A stretch of 64,000 nt of DNA. Origin: Anabaena catenula FACHB-362 (lineage in GTDB: Bacteria; Cyanobacteriota; Cyanobacteriia; Cyanobacteriales; Nostocaceae). A program made the position numbers and the translations under genes. Location of the stretch: positions 1 to 64,000 of the forward strand of contig NZ_JACJTQ010000028.1 in NCBI RefSeq assembly GCF_014698735.1, given 5' to 3'. This document shows positions 14,864 through 24,408 of the stretch, piece after piece (the first letter of the stretch is position 1; each line of letters begins with the position of its first letter). A model generated the notes under the pieces. It was given only the letters and a program-made list of their open reading frames with translations. It did not search any database and had not been told where the DNA came from.

Positions 14864-17818
14864 CTAACTACCCAACCTGCTGTAATTAGATAATTTTATT
14901 AAATACCCCTGAAAGTCTTGATGTTTCTCGAATTGGAATTTTTCATAAATTTCGATTTTAACTTTTTCCTCCAGATATTCTTTTTGTTGGATTTGATCAC
15001 CTAAATCTGTTAACCAATTTGGCGGATTTTGTAGTAAATCATTTATTAGTTCTTGATTTTCTGAAAAAGACTGGATACTAATATGAAATATACCTGTCAA
15101 TTCTTCCGTCTCGCTCCCATTTCTAGGTGAATACTGAACTAGTTTACCAAGTTTAGACTTATCAAGGATTAAAATTCTTTGATTACCAGTATAGTCATAC
15201 ACAGTAAAAACTGGAATATCAAAATTTTCAATTGTATAGCATCCCTGAAAACCTTTCAATTCTATTTTTGGACAATCATTTTGCTGCTTGGATTTGAAGT
15301 TGGCTCTATTTGGAAGAAGACTATTCATATCCAAATTTATAGTTAGAATAATTAGATTTTCTTTAAATACATCAATTGCTGCATCAAACTGACTGATATC
15401 AATCTCTTGGCACAAATTTTCTATTTCTTCTATAATTCTTAAATTTTCGGATATTGCTAACTCTCTACCGTAGGTAATACCCATATCAGAATATTTCAAA
15501 TACCATTCTTCAAAAAAAGCAGCTTTTTCTGAAACTTCTATGATACCAAATGGATTAATGCTAATTTCTAAACCTGCATGAATTATATCTTCATACAACC
15601 CATGATAACTGAGAATATTTCTAATTATTGTTGATTTATCAAAGCTCTCAGTAAAATCTTGTTTAAATTCAGCGACTTTTTTAGAATTGATGTTTTTAGT
15701 TCTTAGTAAAGTTTTTATCCGTTCTTCAGCTTTTGGTTTCAAACTCTCTAAGAATGGAATTAAGGCTGATTCAATATTATTAATATCCAGTCCAAGGATT
15801 CTTAAATTTTCAGTATTATCTTTAATTTTATTAGCCAGTTCGATAAAGGTATCTACCGAGTAACTTATATTATTTAATTCGTGGGAATCTAGAGTTTCTG
15901 ATAATCTAAATTGATTAATTATTTCTTGCCGATTGTTTTTTTGCAATTCTCTAAGCAATAGCAGCAAAAAATATTGTTTATAGTAGAGTTCACTTCCATG
16001 ATGATCTTCCCAAATAAAAGAAAAATCTTTTTGAATATGATTTTTTCTAAAATAAAAGTTGATTAAAACTCCAAGACCTTTAGGAACTATATCATGATTT
16101 ATCCAGATTGCATTTGAATCAGATGGTTGATTGTAATTCCATAGATATTTAATATAGTCATATCTTTGTTTGGAAATACAATATGCTCCAGCACCAAAAA
16201 TAATATCTATAAGGTTATTAAACTTGAACTTAGAAGTAATATCCTCTCTAAGTTTATCTTCTTTCTGTTGAGCTTCCTCTTTTTGAACTTCATTACAGCA
16301 AGGTTGTAATAATTTTACTACTTCATTAACAATTTTTAGACAACTAATTAGCTGATCTCTTGTACGAATATGTTTAATTTGCTGCTTTAAATTATTTATT
16401 TTACTGCTTATGTGATATGTTTCATCTATTTCTTTGTATTTTTGATAATTGCACCCTCTAACAAATGATATATAATTATCAATATTTCCATAACCTGAAT
16501 CGTGTAGTGTTATAGAATTTATCAAATTAGATACCAAACTTTTAAACAGAGAAGTTTTATTATTAGATATAATATCTTTAATACCATAAAAAAAGTATCT
16601 ATCAAATAACTCTAAATATGAAATATCAAAGAATTTATTAAAAACAACATTTTTGTACCAGCTTATGGTGACAGTGGATGCTGAATCATCTTTATTTTCT
16701 TTAATGCTTCTTCTGATTTCAGCAAGATTTTTAAGCAATTCTTCTACAAGCAAATTATTATTAGGAATCTGAGATATATCTGTAAGTAACGAAATAATAT
16801 GATCAGTTGCAACCCAATCAATTTCAGCATTATTTACTTCTAAAGCTGCTTCGCGGATTCTCAAAAGTTGATTTATTGCTGCTGTAAATGAAACTAGATG
16901 TTTTTTAGTATCGAATGCCAATAGTAGTTTAGCATTAGTTTTATCCTGAGCATATGTATCAAAGAAATCTTGAGATAAAAGTAACCGCTCAAATTCTTTA
17001 GGGCTACTTTTTTGCATCTCAATAAATTGTCCGATTTTCTCTCTAATTCTATATAGTCCTGTTGTGATTTTTTCTTCTCCTTTCTTATTCTTTGTTTCAA
17101 ATACTAAAATATCACCAGTAGCTTCCAGAGCTTCAATAAATTGTTTTTGTTTTAATTTCAAATCTTGATTATCTACTTTCTTATTTTGAGTTTGGGGAGT
17201 AAGTGATTTTTCTATATCATTGAAAAGCTCATCTAATAAGAAATTAGTATCAGTTATATAACGTCGAAGGGTCGCAAAAAATTTGTACAGTATGTAAATC
17301 GTAAATATAAATACTATAAAAGTAATCCAGGCAATTATTTTCCAATAACCAGAAATTGAATCAGCAGGGATGAAAAATTTTAGGATAATAGCAGCTATGA
17401 TATCTATAGTTAACAATATTGGCAGCAGCTTAATTTCCGACTCTTGGCTAAATTTCTTGGTAATAACTCCTGAGTTATATCGCTCCGATATTCTAGAAAT
17501 AATTTCTAAGCTGAGAGGTATAGCAATAGCAATTATTGCCCCTTGAAAAGCTACTATATCTGAGAGAAAGCTAGTGTTAGGTGACAGAGAAATTATCCAA
17601 TTTAAACAAGATTGAATCCAGTAAAATATAAATGAAATATTACTAATTACAGGATACTTAAATAATCCCAGAAGAGTTCCTAAACTCATACCAGTTAAGA
17701 AGTAAGCTCCATACAAAATGATTTTTTGGTTCGCTAAACTTCTCTGATTCCAAGCCTGAAATACTTGCAGATGTTTCAAAGTACCTGACCAATAGGTTTT
17801 GAGTTTTTTCACAATCAT
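14864..17818 (-). CDS. Large membrane-anchored protein of unknown function
   Basis: 984 aa from the ATG at 17818 (the frame begins 15 bp earlier at a TTG). The first 190 residues hold about five transmembrane segments (roughly 38-58, 65-85, 95-112, 138-156, 162-185). The remaining 800 residues are soluble, charged and predicted mostly helical, without recognisable catalytic motifs. Base composition is more AT-rich than most neighbours. It is a single-gene unit with no clear operon partner. The architecture (multi-TM anchor with a long cytoplasmic helical region) recalls membrane-bound stress or defence effectors, but nothing in the sequence proves this. Confidence 0.75.
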   Translation of the reverse strand: MIVKKLKTYWSGTLKHLQVFQAWNQRSLANQKIILYGAYFLTGMSLGTLLGLFKYPVISNISFIFYWIQSCLNWIISLSPNTSFLSDIVAFQGAIIAIAIPLSLEIISRISERYNSGVITKKFSQESEIKLLPILLTIDIIAAIILKFFIPADSISGYWKIIAWITFIVFIFTIYILYKFFATLRRYITDTNFLLDELFNDIEKSLTPQTQNKKVDNQDLKLKQKQFIEALEATGDILVFETKNKKGEEKITTGLYRIREKIGQFIEMQKSSPKEFERLLLSQDFFDTYAQDKTNAKLLLAFDTKKHLVSFTAAINQLLRIREAALEVNNAEIDWVATDHIISLLTDISQIPNNNLLVEELLKNLAEIRRSIKENKDDSASTVTISWYKNVVFNKFFDISYLELFDRYFFYGIKDIISNNKTSLFKSLVSNLINSITLHDSGYGNIDNYISFVRGCNYQKYKEIDETYHISSKINNLKQQIKHIRTRDQLISCLKIVNEVVKLLQPCCNEVQKEEAQQKEDKLREDITSKFKFNNLIDIIFGAGAYCISKQRYDYIKYLWNYNQPSDSNAIWINHDIVPKGLGVLINFYFRKNHIQKDFSFIWEDHHGSELYYKQYFLLLLLRELQKNNRQEIINQFRLSETLDSHELNNISYSVDTFIELANKIKDNTENLRILGLDINNIESALIPFLESLKPKAEERIKTLLRTKNINSKKVAEFKQDFTESFDKSTIIRNILSYHGLYEDIIHAGLEISINPFGIIEVSEKAAFFEEWYLKYSDMGITYGRELAISENLRIIEEIENLCQEIDISQFDAAIDVFKENLIILTINLDMNSLLPNRANFKSKQQNDCPKIELKGFQGCYTIENFDIPVFTVYDYTGNQRILILDKSKLGKLVQYSPRNGSETEELTGIFHISIQSFSENQELINDLLQNPPNWLTDLGDQIQQKEYLEEKVKIEIYEKFQFEKHQDFQGYLIKLSNYSRLGS

Positions 17819-18027
17819 ATGTATTCTAATCAACTGAAATTTGAAAAATGAATGAAAGAAGGCAGTTTTTAGCAGAATACTTCTAACTTGAAAAAGCTTC
17901 TTAATTAGAGTAGTAAATACTTACACAGTATAAAGTGGGCATTTCCCAGCCTACGTTAAATTTTGTACCATGTTGTTCTAAAGTCATGCGATCGCAAACC
18001 GTCTTGTCAGTTCGGTCTTTATCCACA

Positions 18028-18630
18028 TCACTCCAAAGTCGCTACCAACTCCTGCAATCGTTCCCTACCATCTCGAAAAACAGACCAACCATCACCTACT
18101 AGCACCGCTTCCACCTTCTCCAAACCTGCCAACCTGCGAACAGAAGCCACAGCCTGTTCTCGATTCATCAGCTTTTCATCTGGTAAAATAGTTAAAGTAC
18201 CGGCTTTGTGCGATCGCACTAAATCCCCAGTAATCAACGTCGTTTCCTCCAACAGCAACGCCAATTCACCGGGAGTTTTAGAACCTTGCATTTCTATCAC
18301 CTTCAGTCCGGGGACAAACTCCTCACCATCAACCAACCACCTATCGCATAAAATCGGAAAATACTCCTTTTCCCCAGCCGGTCCAGCCACTTTAGCATAG
18401 GTTTGATTAGCAATTTCCTTTGCTGATCTCAAATGATCCGAATTCGTCAAAATAATCCAAACCACACCACCGAGAGATTCCAAGTGATTCCAGTCATGAT
18501 TTGATAAAGCTACTGGATCAATCAAGATATTACCCTCTGGACGAATCCAGGCAAAGCCATTGAAATCAATATTTCTTGCAGGGTTGAAACAAGACCAGCT
18601 GTATAAATCAGGACGATGCAGAGATTTCAT
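18028..18630 (-). CDS. MBL-fold metallo-hydrolase-like protein
   Basis: 200 aa with the metallo-beta-lactamase fold outline: a first strand FNGFAWIRPEGNILIDPVAL, the TNSDHLRSA segment where HxHxDH is expected, GSKTPGELALLLEETTLITGDLVRSHKAG near residues 118-142, and VLVGDGWSVF at the end. Only the DH of the HxHxDH signature is retained, so metal binding is probably reduced or different. The family is common in cyanobacteria and its substrate is unknown. No operon partner is evident. Confidence 0.8.
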   Translation of the reverse strand: MKSLHRPDLYSWSCFNPARNIDFNGFAWIRPEGNILIDPVALSNHDWNHLESLGGVVWIILTNSDHLRSAKEIANQTYAKVAGPAGEKEYFPILCDRWLVDGEEFVPGLKVIEMQGSKTPGELALLLEETTLITGDLVRSHKAGTLTILPDEKLMNREQAVASVRRLAGLEKVEAVLVGDGWSVFRDGRERLQELVATLE

Positions 18631-18969
18631 GATGATTTGGGTTCAGAACCTTCAATAGTTCCTATAGGTCAGCATCAATACTTTATCAAGAATCAATCTA
18701 TTAAGTTCAAAACTTGTATTCCTCAAAGTCAAAATCGGATATACTACATTAACTCTATCGAGATTTAGTAATTTAGATATTGCCCATTCTCTCCTCTCTC
18801 TGCGTCGCGCCAGTTGCTACAAGTCGGGGAACCCTTTCGGCAGTTACTCATGGGGGAAACCCCCAAGACCGCACTGCCTCACCAACGCACTGGCTTCTCA
18901 GCGCCTCTGCGGTTCCTTTCTCTTAAAAATCCATCACAACCAAAATCCCCTCACTAACAACGAGGAATC
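18631..18969. other. Intergenic region with dispersed repeats
   Basis: The stretch 18790-18925 is made of dispersed repeats (TCTCTGCGTCGCG..., a GGGGGAAACCCCC hairpin, GCGCCTCTGCGGTTC). No gene was accepted. The promoter of the downstream gene must lie here. Confidence 0.65.
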
Positions 18970-20331
18970 ATGGCAACCTACGATAATATTCTACAAAGCA
19001 TCGGCAGAACCCCATTAGTCAAACTCAACCGCATTACAGAAAACATTTCCTCTACCATTTACACCAAAGTCGAATATCTCAATCCAGGCGGGAGTACCAA
19101 AGATAGAATCGCCCTCGCCATGATAGAAGCCGCCGAAACATCAGGACAATTACAACCAGGTGGAACCATCATCGAAGCCACCGCAGGTAACACAGGAGTC
19201 GGACTCGCACTTATCGCCGCAGTCAAAAAATATCGCTGTATATTTGTCATGCCCGATAAAATGAGCCAAGATAAAATCAACCTACTCAAAGCTTACGGTG
19301 CAGAAGTTGTAGTTACCCCCACATCTGTAGCACCCGATTCACCCGAAAGTTATAACGGTGTAGCTGACAGACTCGCTAAAGAAATTCCCGGCGCGTATCG
19401 ACCAAATCAATTTGAAAACCCCAATAATCCCCTTGCCCATTATCTCAGCACAGCCCCAGAAATTTGGGCAGATAGTAACGGTAAAATAGATGTTTTTGTC
19501 GCGGGAATGGGAACAGGAGGAACAATTTCTGGAGTTGCCAAATATCTCAAAGAACAAAACCCAAATATTACCATTGTGGGTGCAGATCCTGAAGGTTCAA
19601 TTCTCTCTGGTGATAGTCCCAAATCTTACAAAGTTGAAGGCATTGGCGAAGACTTTATCCCTAAAACATTTAATCGTCAATTAGTTGATGAAATGGTTCG
19701 CGTCAGTGATAAAGAATCCTTTAATATGGCGCGTCGTCTCGCACGGGAAGAAGGCTTATTAGTGGGAGGTTCCTGTGGAACAGCAGTCGCCGCCGCCCTT
19801 AAATATGCAGCCAGATTAACCGAACCTAAATATATTGTTGTGCTGTTACCCGACACAGGGAGAAACTACATCAATAAAATTTATTCTGATGTTTGGATGC
19901 AAGAAAATGGTTTTTGGGAAGGGACAAAAGCCAGAACTATTAAAATTGGGGAAATCCTCTCACAAAAAACAGATTTCCCCTCACTCATTTCTGTTACTTC
20001 CCGTGACACTTTAAGTACCGCTACCAACTTACTGCAAAAATTAAATATTTCCCAGCTACCTGTAATTGATAATTATCATGTATTAGGTAGTTTAAACGAA
20101 GCATCTTTGATGAAATGTTTACATGACGGTATCAACTTTTCTAATCAAGAAGTTTCCGCAGTCATGGGTAAACCATTACCAATACTAGATGAAGAAGTTG
20201 ATATTTCTGAAGCTTACCGAGTTCTATTATCGGGAACAACAGGAATTATCATTACCCGTCATGATGTCCCCACAGGCTTAATTACCAGAGCCGATTTAAT
20301 TAGATATTGGATTAGTCAAACTAATTCGTAA
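18970..20331 (+). CDS. Cystathionine beta-synthase (PLP domain plus CBS pair)
   Basis: 453 aa. The N-terminal 320 residues are a cysteine synthase-type PLP domain: the Schiff-base lysine at K44 in GGSTKDRIA, TAGNTGVGLA near 70, and the phosphate loop GMGTGGTISGV. Residues about 335-453 form a Bateman module of two CBS domains. This architecture is that of cystathionine beta-synthase, joining serine (or O-acetylserine) and homocysteine. The next gene is a gamma-family PLP enzyme, so together they would run transsulfuration between homocysteine and cysteine. GAGGAA precedes the ATG. An O-acetylserine sulfhydrylase role cannot be excluded. Confidence 0.9.
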   Translation: MATYDNILQSIGRTPLVKLNRITENISSTIYTKVEYLNPGGSTKDRIALAMIEAAETSGQLQPGGTIIEATAGNTGVGLALIAAVKKYRCIFVMPDKMSQDKINLLKAYGAEVVVTPTSVAPDSPESYNGVADRLAKEIPGAYRPNQFENPNNPLAHYLSTAPEIWADSNGKIDVFVAGMGTGGTISGVAKYLKEQNPNITIVGADPEGSILSGDSPKSYKVEGIGEDFIPKTFNRQLVDEMVRVSDKESFNMARRLAREEGLLVGGSCGTAVAAALKYAARLTEPKYIVVLLPDTGRNYINKIYSDVWMQENGFWEGTKARTIKIGEILSQKTDFPSLISVTSRDTLSTATNLLQKLNISQLPVIDNYHVLGSLNEASLMKCLHDGINFSNQEVSAVMGKPLPILDEEVDISEAYRVLLSGTTGIIITRHDVPTGLITRADLIRYWISQTNS

Positions 20332-20434
20332 TTCGTAATGCTCATATCTTGCACTATCATCTTCGCCGCAAAAATACAAGTCTAATACCATTTCTTTGTG
20401 AGCCTGCGCCAAACAATTTTTTTGATCTTTTATT

Positions 20435-20524
20435 TCTTTCTTTGCGTCCTTTGCTTCGCAACGCTACCGCGAACGCGCCTTCGCGGTTCATTTAATCGGT
20501 ATTCTTTTAGTGGGAAGGGAGTAG
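20435..20524. repeat. Dispersed repeat, copy A
   Basis: Contains TTTGCGTCCTTTGCTTCGC, ACGCTACCGCGAACGCG and a tail TATTCTTTTAGTGGGAAGGG. Related copies are at 28242-28345 (same strand) and 53570-53660 (inverted); the tail also occurs near 2742. Confidence 0.85.
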
Positions 20525-20611
20525 AAAAGGTGCAAAATATGAAAATGCGTAATTCGTAATTATAAATTAGGCTGACACAGTTAAAAACCCAGGAATAAGA
20601 AAGAGAAAATA

Positions 20612-21754
20612 ATGGAATTTGAAACTAGAGCAATTCACGAAGGACAAAAACCAGATCCTCAAACTGGAGCGGTAATTGTACCAATTTATTTAACTTCCAC
20701 CTATGAACAAGAAGCAATTGGACAGCACAAAGGTTATGAATATTCTCGCACAGGAAACCCGACCCGCCAAGCTTTAGAAGATGCTTTAGCTTCTTTAGAA
20801 AATGCTAAATTCGGTTTAGCTTTCGCTTCTGGTTTGGCTGCAACTACCACTGTTTTAAGTCTTTTGAAAACTGGTGATCATATTGTTGCTGGTGATGATT
20901 TATATGGTGGGACTTATCGGTTATTAGAAAAGGTTGTCAAAAATTGGGGCGTAGATACTACCTATGTCGATATTGATAACATCAATGATTTTGAAAGCGC
21001 CATTCAATCTAATACTAAGTTGATTTGGATTGAAACACCAACCAACCCGCTATTAAAAATTATTGATATTGCCGCATTGGCAAATTTTGCCCATCAAAAT
21101 AATATCATCTTAGTAGTTGATAATACTTTTGCTAGTCCTTATTTTCAACAACCTTTAAATTTAGGTGCGGATATTGTTGTTCACAGCACAACTAAATATC
21201 TCGGTGGACATAGCGATATTATTGGTGGTGCAGTTGTTACCTCTAATGAGGAACTATACCAGCAACTCAAGTTTTATCAAAATGCCATTGGTGCGGTTCC
21301 CAGTCCCTTTGATAGCTGGTTAGTTTTGCGAGGAATTAAAACCTTAGCGGTGCGAATGCGTGAACATGAGAAAAATGCTTTGTTTTTGGCGAAATATTTA
21401 GAAAAGCATCCCAAAGTTGAACGCATTTATTATCCAGGTTTACCAACTCATGAACAATATCATCTTGCGAAAGAGCAAATGTCTGGCTTTGGAGGGATGA
21501 TTAGTTTGGAATTAAAGGGGGGTTTGACGGAAGTAGAAAGATTTGCTTCTAGACTGCAATTATTTTTGTTAGCAGAAAGTTTGGGAGGGGTGGAATCATT
21601 ACTTTGCTATCCAGCCAAAATGACTCATGGTTCTTTACCAGAAGCAGAAAGACTAAAACGCGGGATTAAGGATAATTTGCTGAGGCTTTCTGTAGGAATT
21701 GAGCATTATCTAGATTTGCAAGCTGATGTAGAAAATGCTTTGGCTGATAAATAA
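20612..21754 (+). CDS. Cystathionine gamma-lyase/gamma-synthase family PLP enzyme
   Basis: 380 aa, the normal length for the Cys/Met metabolism PLP family. The Schiff-base lysine is K195 in HSTTKYLGGHSDIIGG; other blocks are YEYSRTGNPTRQALE (residues 42-56), FASGLAATTTVL, GDDLYGGTYRL and ETPTNPLLKI. Position after cystathionine beta-synthase favours cystathionine gamma-lyase (reverse transsulfuration to cysteine), but gamma-synthase cannot be separated by eye. The 280-bp gap contains a dispersed repeat, so co-transcription is uncertain. A terminator-like hairpin follows at 21769-21816. Confidence 0.9.
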   Translation: MEFETRAIHEGQKPDPQTGAVIVPIYLTSTYEQEAIGQHKGYEYSRTGNPTRQALEDALASLENAKFGLAFASGLAATTTVLSLLKTGDHIVAGDDLYGGTYRLLEKVVKNWGVDTTYVDIDNINDFESAIQSNTKLIWIETPTNPLLKIIDIAALANFAHQNNIILVVDNTFASPYFQQPLNLGADIVVHSTTKYLGGHSDIIGGAVVTSNEELYQQLKFYQNAIGAVPSPFDSWLVLRGIKTLAVRMREHEKNALFLAKYLEKHPKVERIYYPGLPTHEQYHLAKEQMSGFGGMISLELKGGLTEVERFASRLQLFLLAESLGGVESLLCYPAKMTHGSLPEAERLKRGIKDNLLRLSVGIEHYLDLQADVENALADK

Positions 21755-22172
21755 GCTTTAAGGTAGATGGCAGAAGCTAAAAAGATGTTAGTTAAAAACT
21801 AAAACTTCTGCCTTTATAGAAGTGAATGAAAGCAATTTTGGTAAAAATGTCAAAAATTGATGACATTAACATTTAGTAATAAATAGCTTTCTATTTAGAT
21901 TCCTATCTGTGAAGCTTAATGGGTTGATAAATCTCAAGTTGGATAGGAGAGGTTGTCAGCCTTATTTTGTAAGAACTTCTGAAAAAATCATCACTAACTT
22001 ATATATAACTTTGAATAAAATCCGGTAATTATATCGGAATTATGAGCTTATGAATTCAGGAGTAAAAATCCTATTGACTCTTAAAAAAGTTGGAACTAAT
22101 GTTGAAGCAAGTCCAAACTTAGGACTTGAATTAGAACTTGAAATATACATCAGAAAATCAGGAGTACTTCCT
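21755..22172. other. Intergenic region upstream of the copper-binding-type gene
   Basis: It begins with the 21769-21816 hairpin; the rest is AT-rich. An in-frame extension of the next gene reaches back to 22050 but lacks family character. No known metal-regulator operator was recognised. Confidence 0.55.
21769..21816 (+). terminator. Terminator-like hairpin after the transsulfuration genes
   Basis: Outer stem GGCAGAAG (21769-21776) / CTTCTGCC (21805-21812), with an inner TTAGTT/AACTAA stem, followed by TTTATAG. It lies 15 bp past the stop codon. Confidence 0.7.
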
Positions 22173-22535
22173 ATGATGATGATGATGAATGAATCTATGA
22201 CTTCCCAAATGCAAACGGCTATGAACGCTTGCATGGAATGTCACAAAATGTGCATGGAAACTATGGCTTACTGTATGAGCAGAGGTGGTAAGCATATGGA
22301 TATGACCATGATGAGCATAATGCGCGATTGCTCGGAAATGTGTATGATGTGTATGAATATGATGATGAGTGGTTCCGAGTTTATGGGACGCACTTGTATG
22401 CTTTGTGCGGAAATGTGCGATCGCTGTGCAACGGCTTGTGAAAAAATGAGCGACGATAGAAAAATGATGGAATGTGCGGCTGCTTGTCGCAACTGTGCTG
22501 AATCTTGCCGATCTATGCAAATGATGCCTGTTTAA
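22173..22535 (+). CDS. Met/Cys-rich four-helix bundle copper-binding protein (Csp-like)
   Basis: 120 aa with about 16 cysteines and some 34 methionines. Cysteines are spaced as CxxC or CxxxC along predicted helices (ACMECHKMC, CSEMCMMC, CMLCAEMCDRC, CAAACRNC), the pattern of the four-helix bundle copper storage proteins Csp, which hold many Cu(I) ions inside the bundle. It has no signal peptide, so it would be a cytosolic Csp3-type protein. The ATG at 22173 has GGAG 8 bp upstream and starts with five methionines; an in-frame extension to 22050 was rejected. Copper storage or detoxification is inferred; no CopA/CopZ gene adjoins. Confidence 0.85.
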   Translation: MMMMMNESMTSQMQTAMNACMECHKMCMETMAYCMSRGGKHMDMTMMSIMRDCSEMCMMCMNMMMSGSEFMGRTCMLCAEMCDRCATACEKMSDDRKMMECAAACRNCAESCRSMQMMPV

Positions 22536-22698
22536 TTCGATTCACACAGCAGAATGTTCTCTGCAACCTATTAGTCAAGCGCTCAGGCTTTTTAAGTTTG
22601 GGCGCTTACACCTGTGAACCATCTACACTGTAACCTATAGCTTTCGATAGAATGATAAATGGACGTAAAATACAATAACTGACTAAGCGTAATTCCCC

Positions 22699-24063
22699 AT
22701 GACCACTTCATCCCGCCGCTACCACATTACTACCTTCGGTTGCCAAATGAATAAAGCCGACTCAGAGCGCATGGCAGGCATCTTAGAAGACATGGGCTTT
22801 GAGTGGTCAGAAGACCCAAATCATGCAAATGTAATTCTTTATAATACCTGTACAATTCGGGATAATGCCGAGCAGAAAGTTTATTCTTATCTTGGTAGAC
22901 AAGCAAAGCGTAAACATGAACAGCCTGATTTAACTTTAATTGTAGCTGGTTGCGTTGCCCAGCAAGAAGGAGAAGCTTTATTGCGACGTGTGCCAGAATT
23001 AGATTTGGTGATGGGGCCACAACACGCTAATCGTCTCAAAGATTTGCTAGAGTCAGTTTTTGAAGGCAATCAGGTTGTCGCTACAGAAGAGGTGCATATC
23101 ATGGAAGATATCACCCAACCACGTCGAGATAGTCATGTGACAGCTTGGGTAAATGTGATTTATGGCTGTAACGAACGTTGTACTTATTGCGTAGTTCCTA
23201 ACGTGCGCGGTGTGGAACAGTCTCGGACACCGGAAGCCATTCGGGCGGAAATCACAGAATTAGGTAAACAAGGTTATAAAGAAATTACCCTACTCGGCCA
23301 AAATATTGATGCTTACGGCAGAGATTTACCAGGTGCAACTCCTGAAGGTCGTCACCTGCACACATTGACAGATTTACTGTATTATGTACATGATGTGCCA
23401 GGGATTGAACGGCTACGTTTTGCTACAAGCCATCCCCGTTATTTTACAGAACGGCTAATTAAGGCTTGTGCAGAGTTGCCCAAGGTGTGCGAACATTTTC
23501 ATATTCCTTTTCAGTCCGGGGATAACGAGCTATTAAAGGCGATGTCACGGGGTTATACCCAAGAGAAATATCGCCGGATTATTGATACTATCCGCCGCTA
23601 TATGCCCGATGCGTCTATTAGTGGAGATGCAATTGTGGGTTTTCCGGGAGAGACAGAAGCCCAGTTTGAAAATACTCTGAAATTGGTGGATGATATTGGT
23701 TTTGATTTGTTGAATACTGCTGCTTATTCACCTCGTCCGGGAACACCTGCGGCCTTGTGGGATAATCAACTGAGTGAAGAAGTCAAGAGCGATCGCTTGC
23801 AAAGATTAAATCATCTCGTCAATGTCAAAGCCGCCGAGCGATCGCAACGTTATTTTGGCAGAATTGAAGAAATACTAGTTGAAGACCAAAATATCAAAGA
23901 TAAAACCCAGGTGATGGGACGCACTCGCGGTAATCGTCTGACTTTCTTCACCGGCGATATCAATGAACTCAAAGGGCAAATAGTAAAAGTGAAAATTACC
24001 GAAGTTCGCCCCTTTAGCTTGACTGGAGAACCAGTGGAAGTACGGCAAGTTGTAACGGTGTAG
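22699..24063 (+). CDS. miaB: tRNA-2-methylthio-N6-dimethylallyladenosine synthase MiaB
   Basis: 454 aa. MiaB adds the methylthio group to i6A37 of tRNAs reading UNN codons. The N-terminal UPF0004 domain carries cluster-binding cysteines at C15 (FGCQMNKAD), C51 (NTCTIRDNA) and C85 (AGCVAQ). The radical SAM motif CNERCTYC is at C157, C161 and C164. The C-terminal TRAM domain ends the protein (residues about 385-454, [11 protein letters not shown]). Length and motifs are canonical. It is a single gene between the copper-binding-type gene and repeat-rich DNA. Confidence 0.97.
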   Translation: MTTSSRRYHITTFGCQMNKADSERMAGILEDMGFEWSEDPNHANVILYNTCTIRDNAEQKVYSYLGRQAKRKHEQPDLTLIVAGCVAQQEGEALLRRVPELDLVMGPQHANRLKDLLESVFEGNQVVATEEVHIMEDITQPRRDSHVTAWVNVIYGCNERCTYCVVPNVRGVEQSRTPEAIRAEITELGKQGYKEITLLGQNIDAYGRDLPGATPEGRHLHTLTDLLYYVHDVPGIERLRFATSHPRYFTERLIKACAELPKVCEHFHIPFQSGDNELLKAMSRGYTQEKYRRIIDTIRRYMPDASISGDAIVGFPGETEAQFENTLKLVDDIGFDLLNTAAYSPRPGTPAALWDNQLSEEVKSDRLQRLNHLVNVKAAERSQRYFGRIEEILVEDQNIKDKTQVMGRTRGNRLTFFTGDINELKGQIVKVKITEVRPFSLTGEPVEVRQVVTV

Positions 24064-24408
24064 TTCGTAATTAAGTAGGTGGGCGGGAGATATAGCAGGA
24101 GTCAGGAGTCAGGAGTCAGGAGGAGGCAGTGCGGTGGACGGGTTTCCCGGCATAAAGCAACTGCCGTTCAGGAGTAAAACCCTTTTGTAGTAAGAGTTTC
24201 ATTATCAATTGATGTTCTAACCACCCTGTCTACGGCTATAAGCAAAATGTGTGAAGAAAAGTAAATAAGCTTCAAACCCTTTGCCCCCTGCTCCCTGCTC
24301 CACTGCTCCCTGCTCCCTGCTCCCTGCTCCCTGCTCCCCTGCCTTGTTACAACGATAATTATTTACACAAACCTGCTATATCTGGGGGCGAAAATCCGCC
24401 CCACTATA
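24064..24408. other. Repeat-rich intergenic region
   Basis: Two STRR arrays: (CAGGAGT)n at 24096-24122 and (CTGCTCC)n with one imperfect unit at 24287-24344. Between them, 24127-24178 is a dispersed repeat (GGAGGCAGTGCGGTGGACGG...). No gene. Confidence 0.85.

Noticed and set aside
17890-17930. NtcA-type site (GTA-N8-TAC)
   Set aside because: GTA and TAC are present near 17912, but with six, not eight, intervening bases.
22158-22520. 120-aa His-rich minus-strand frame
   Set aside because: Mirror of the Met/Cys-rich gene: ATG-rich codons read as His (CAT) on the other strand.
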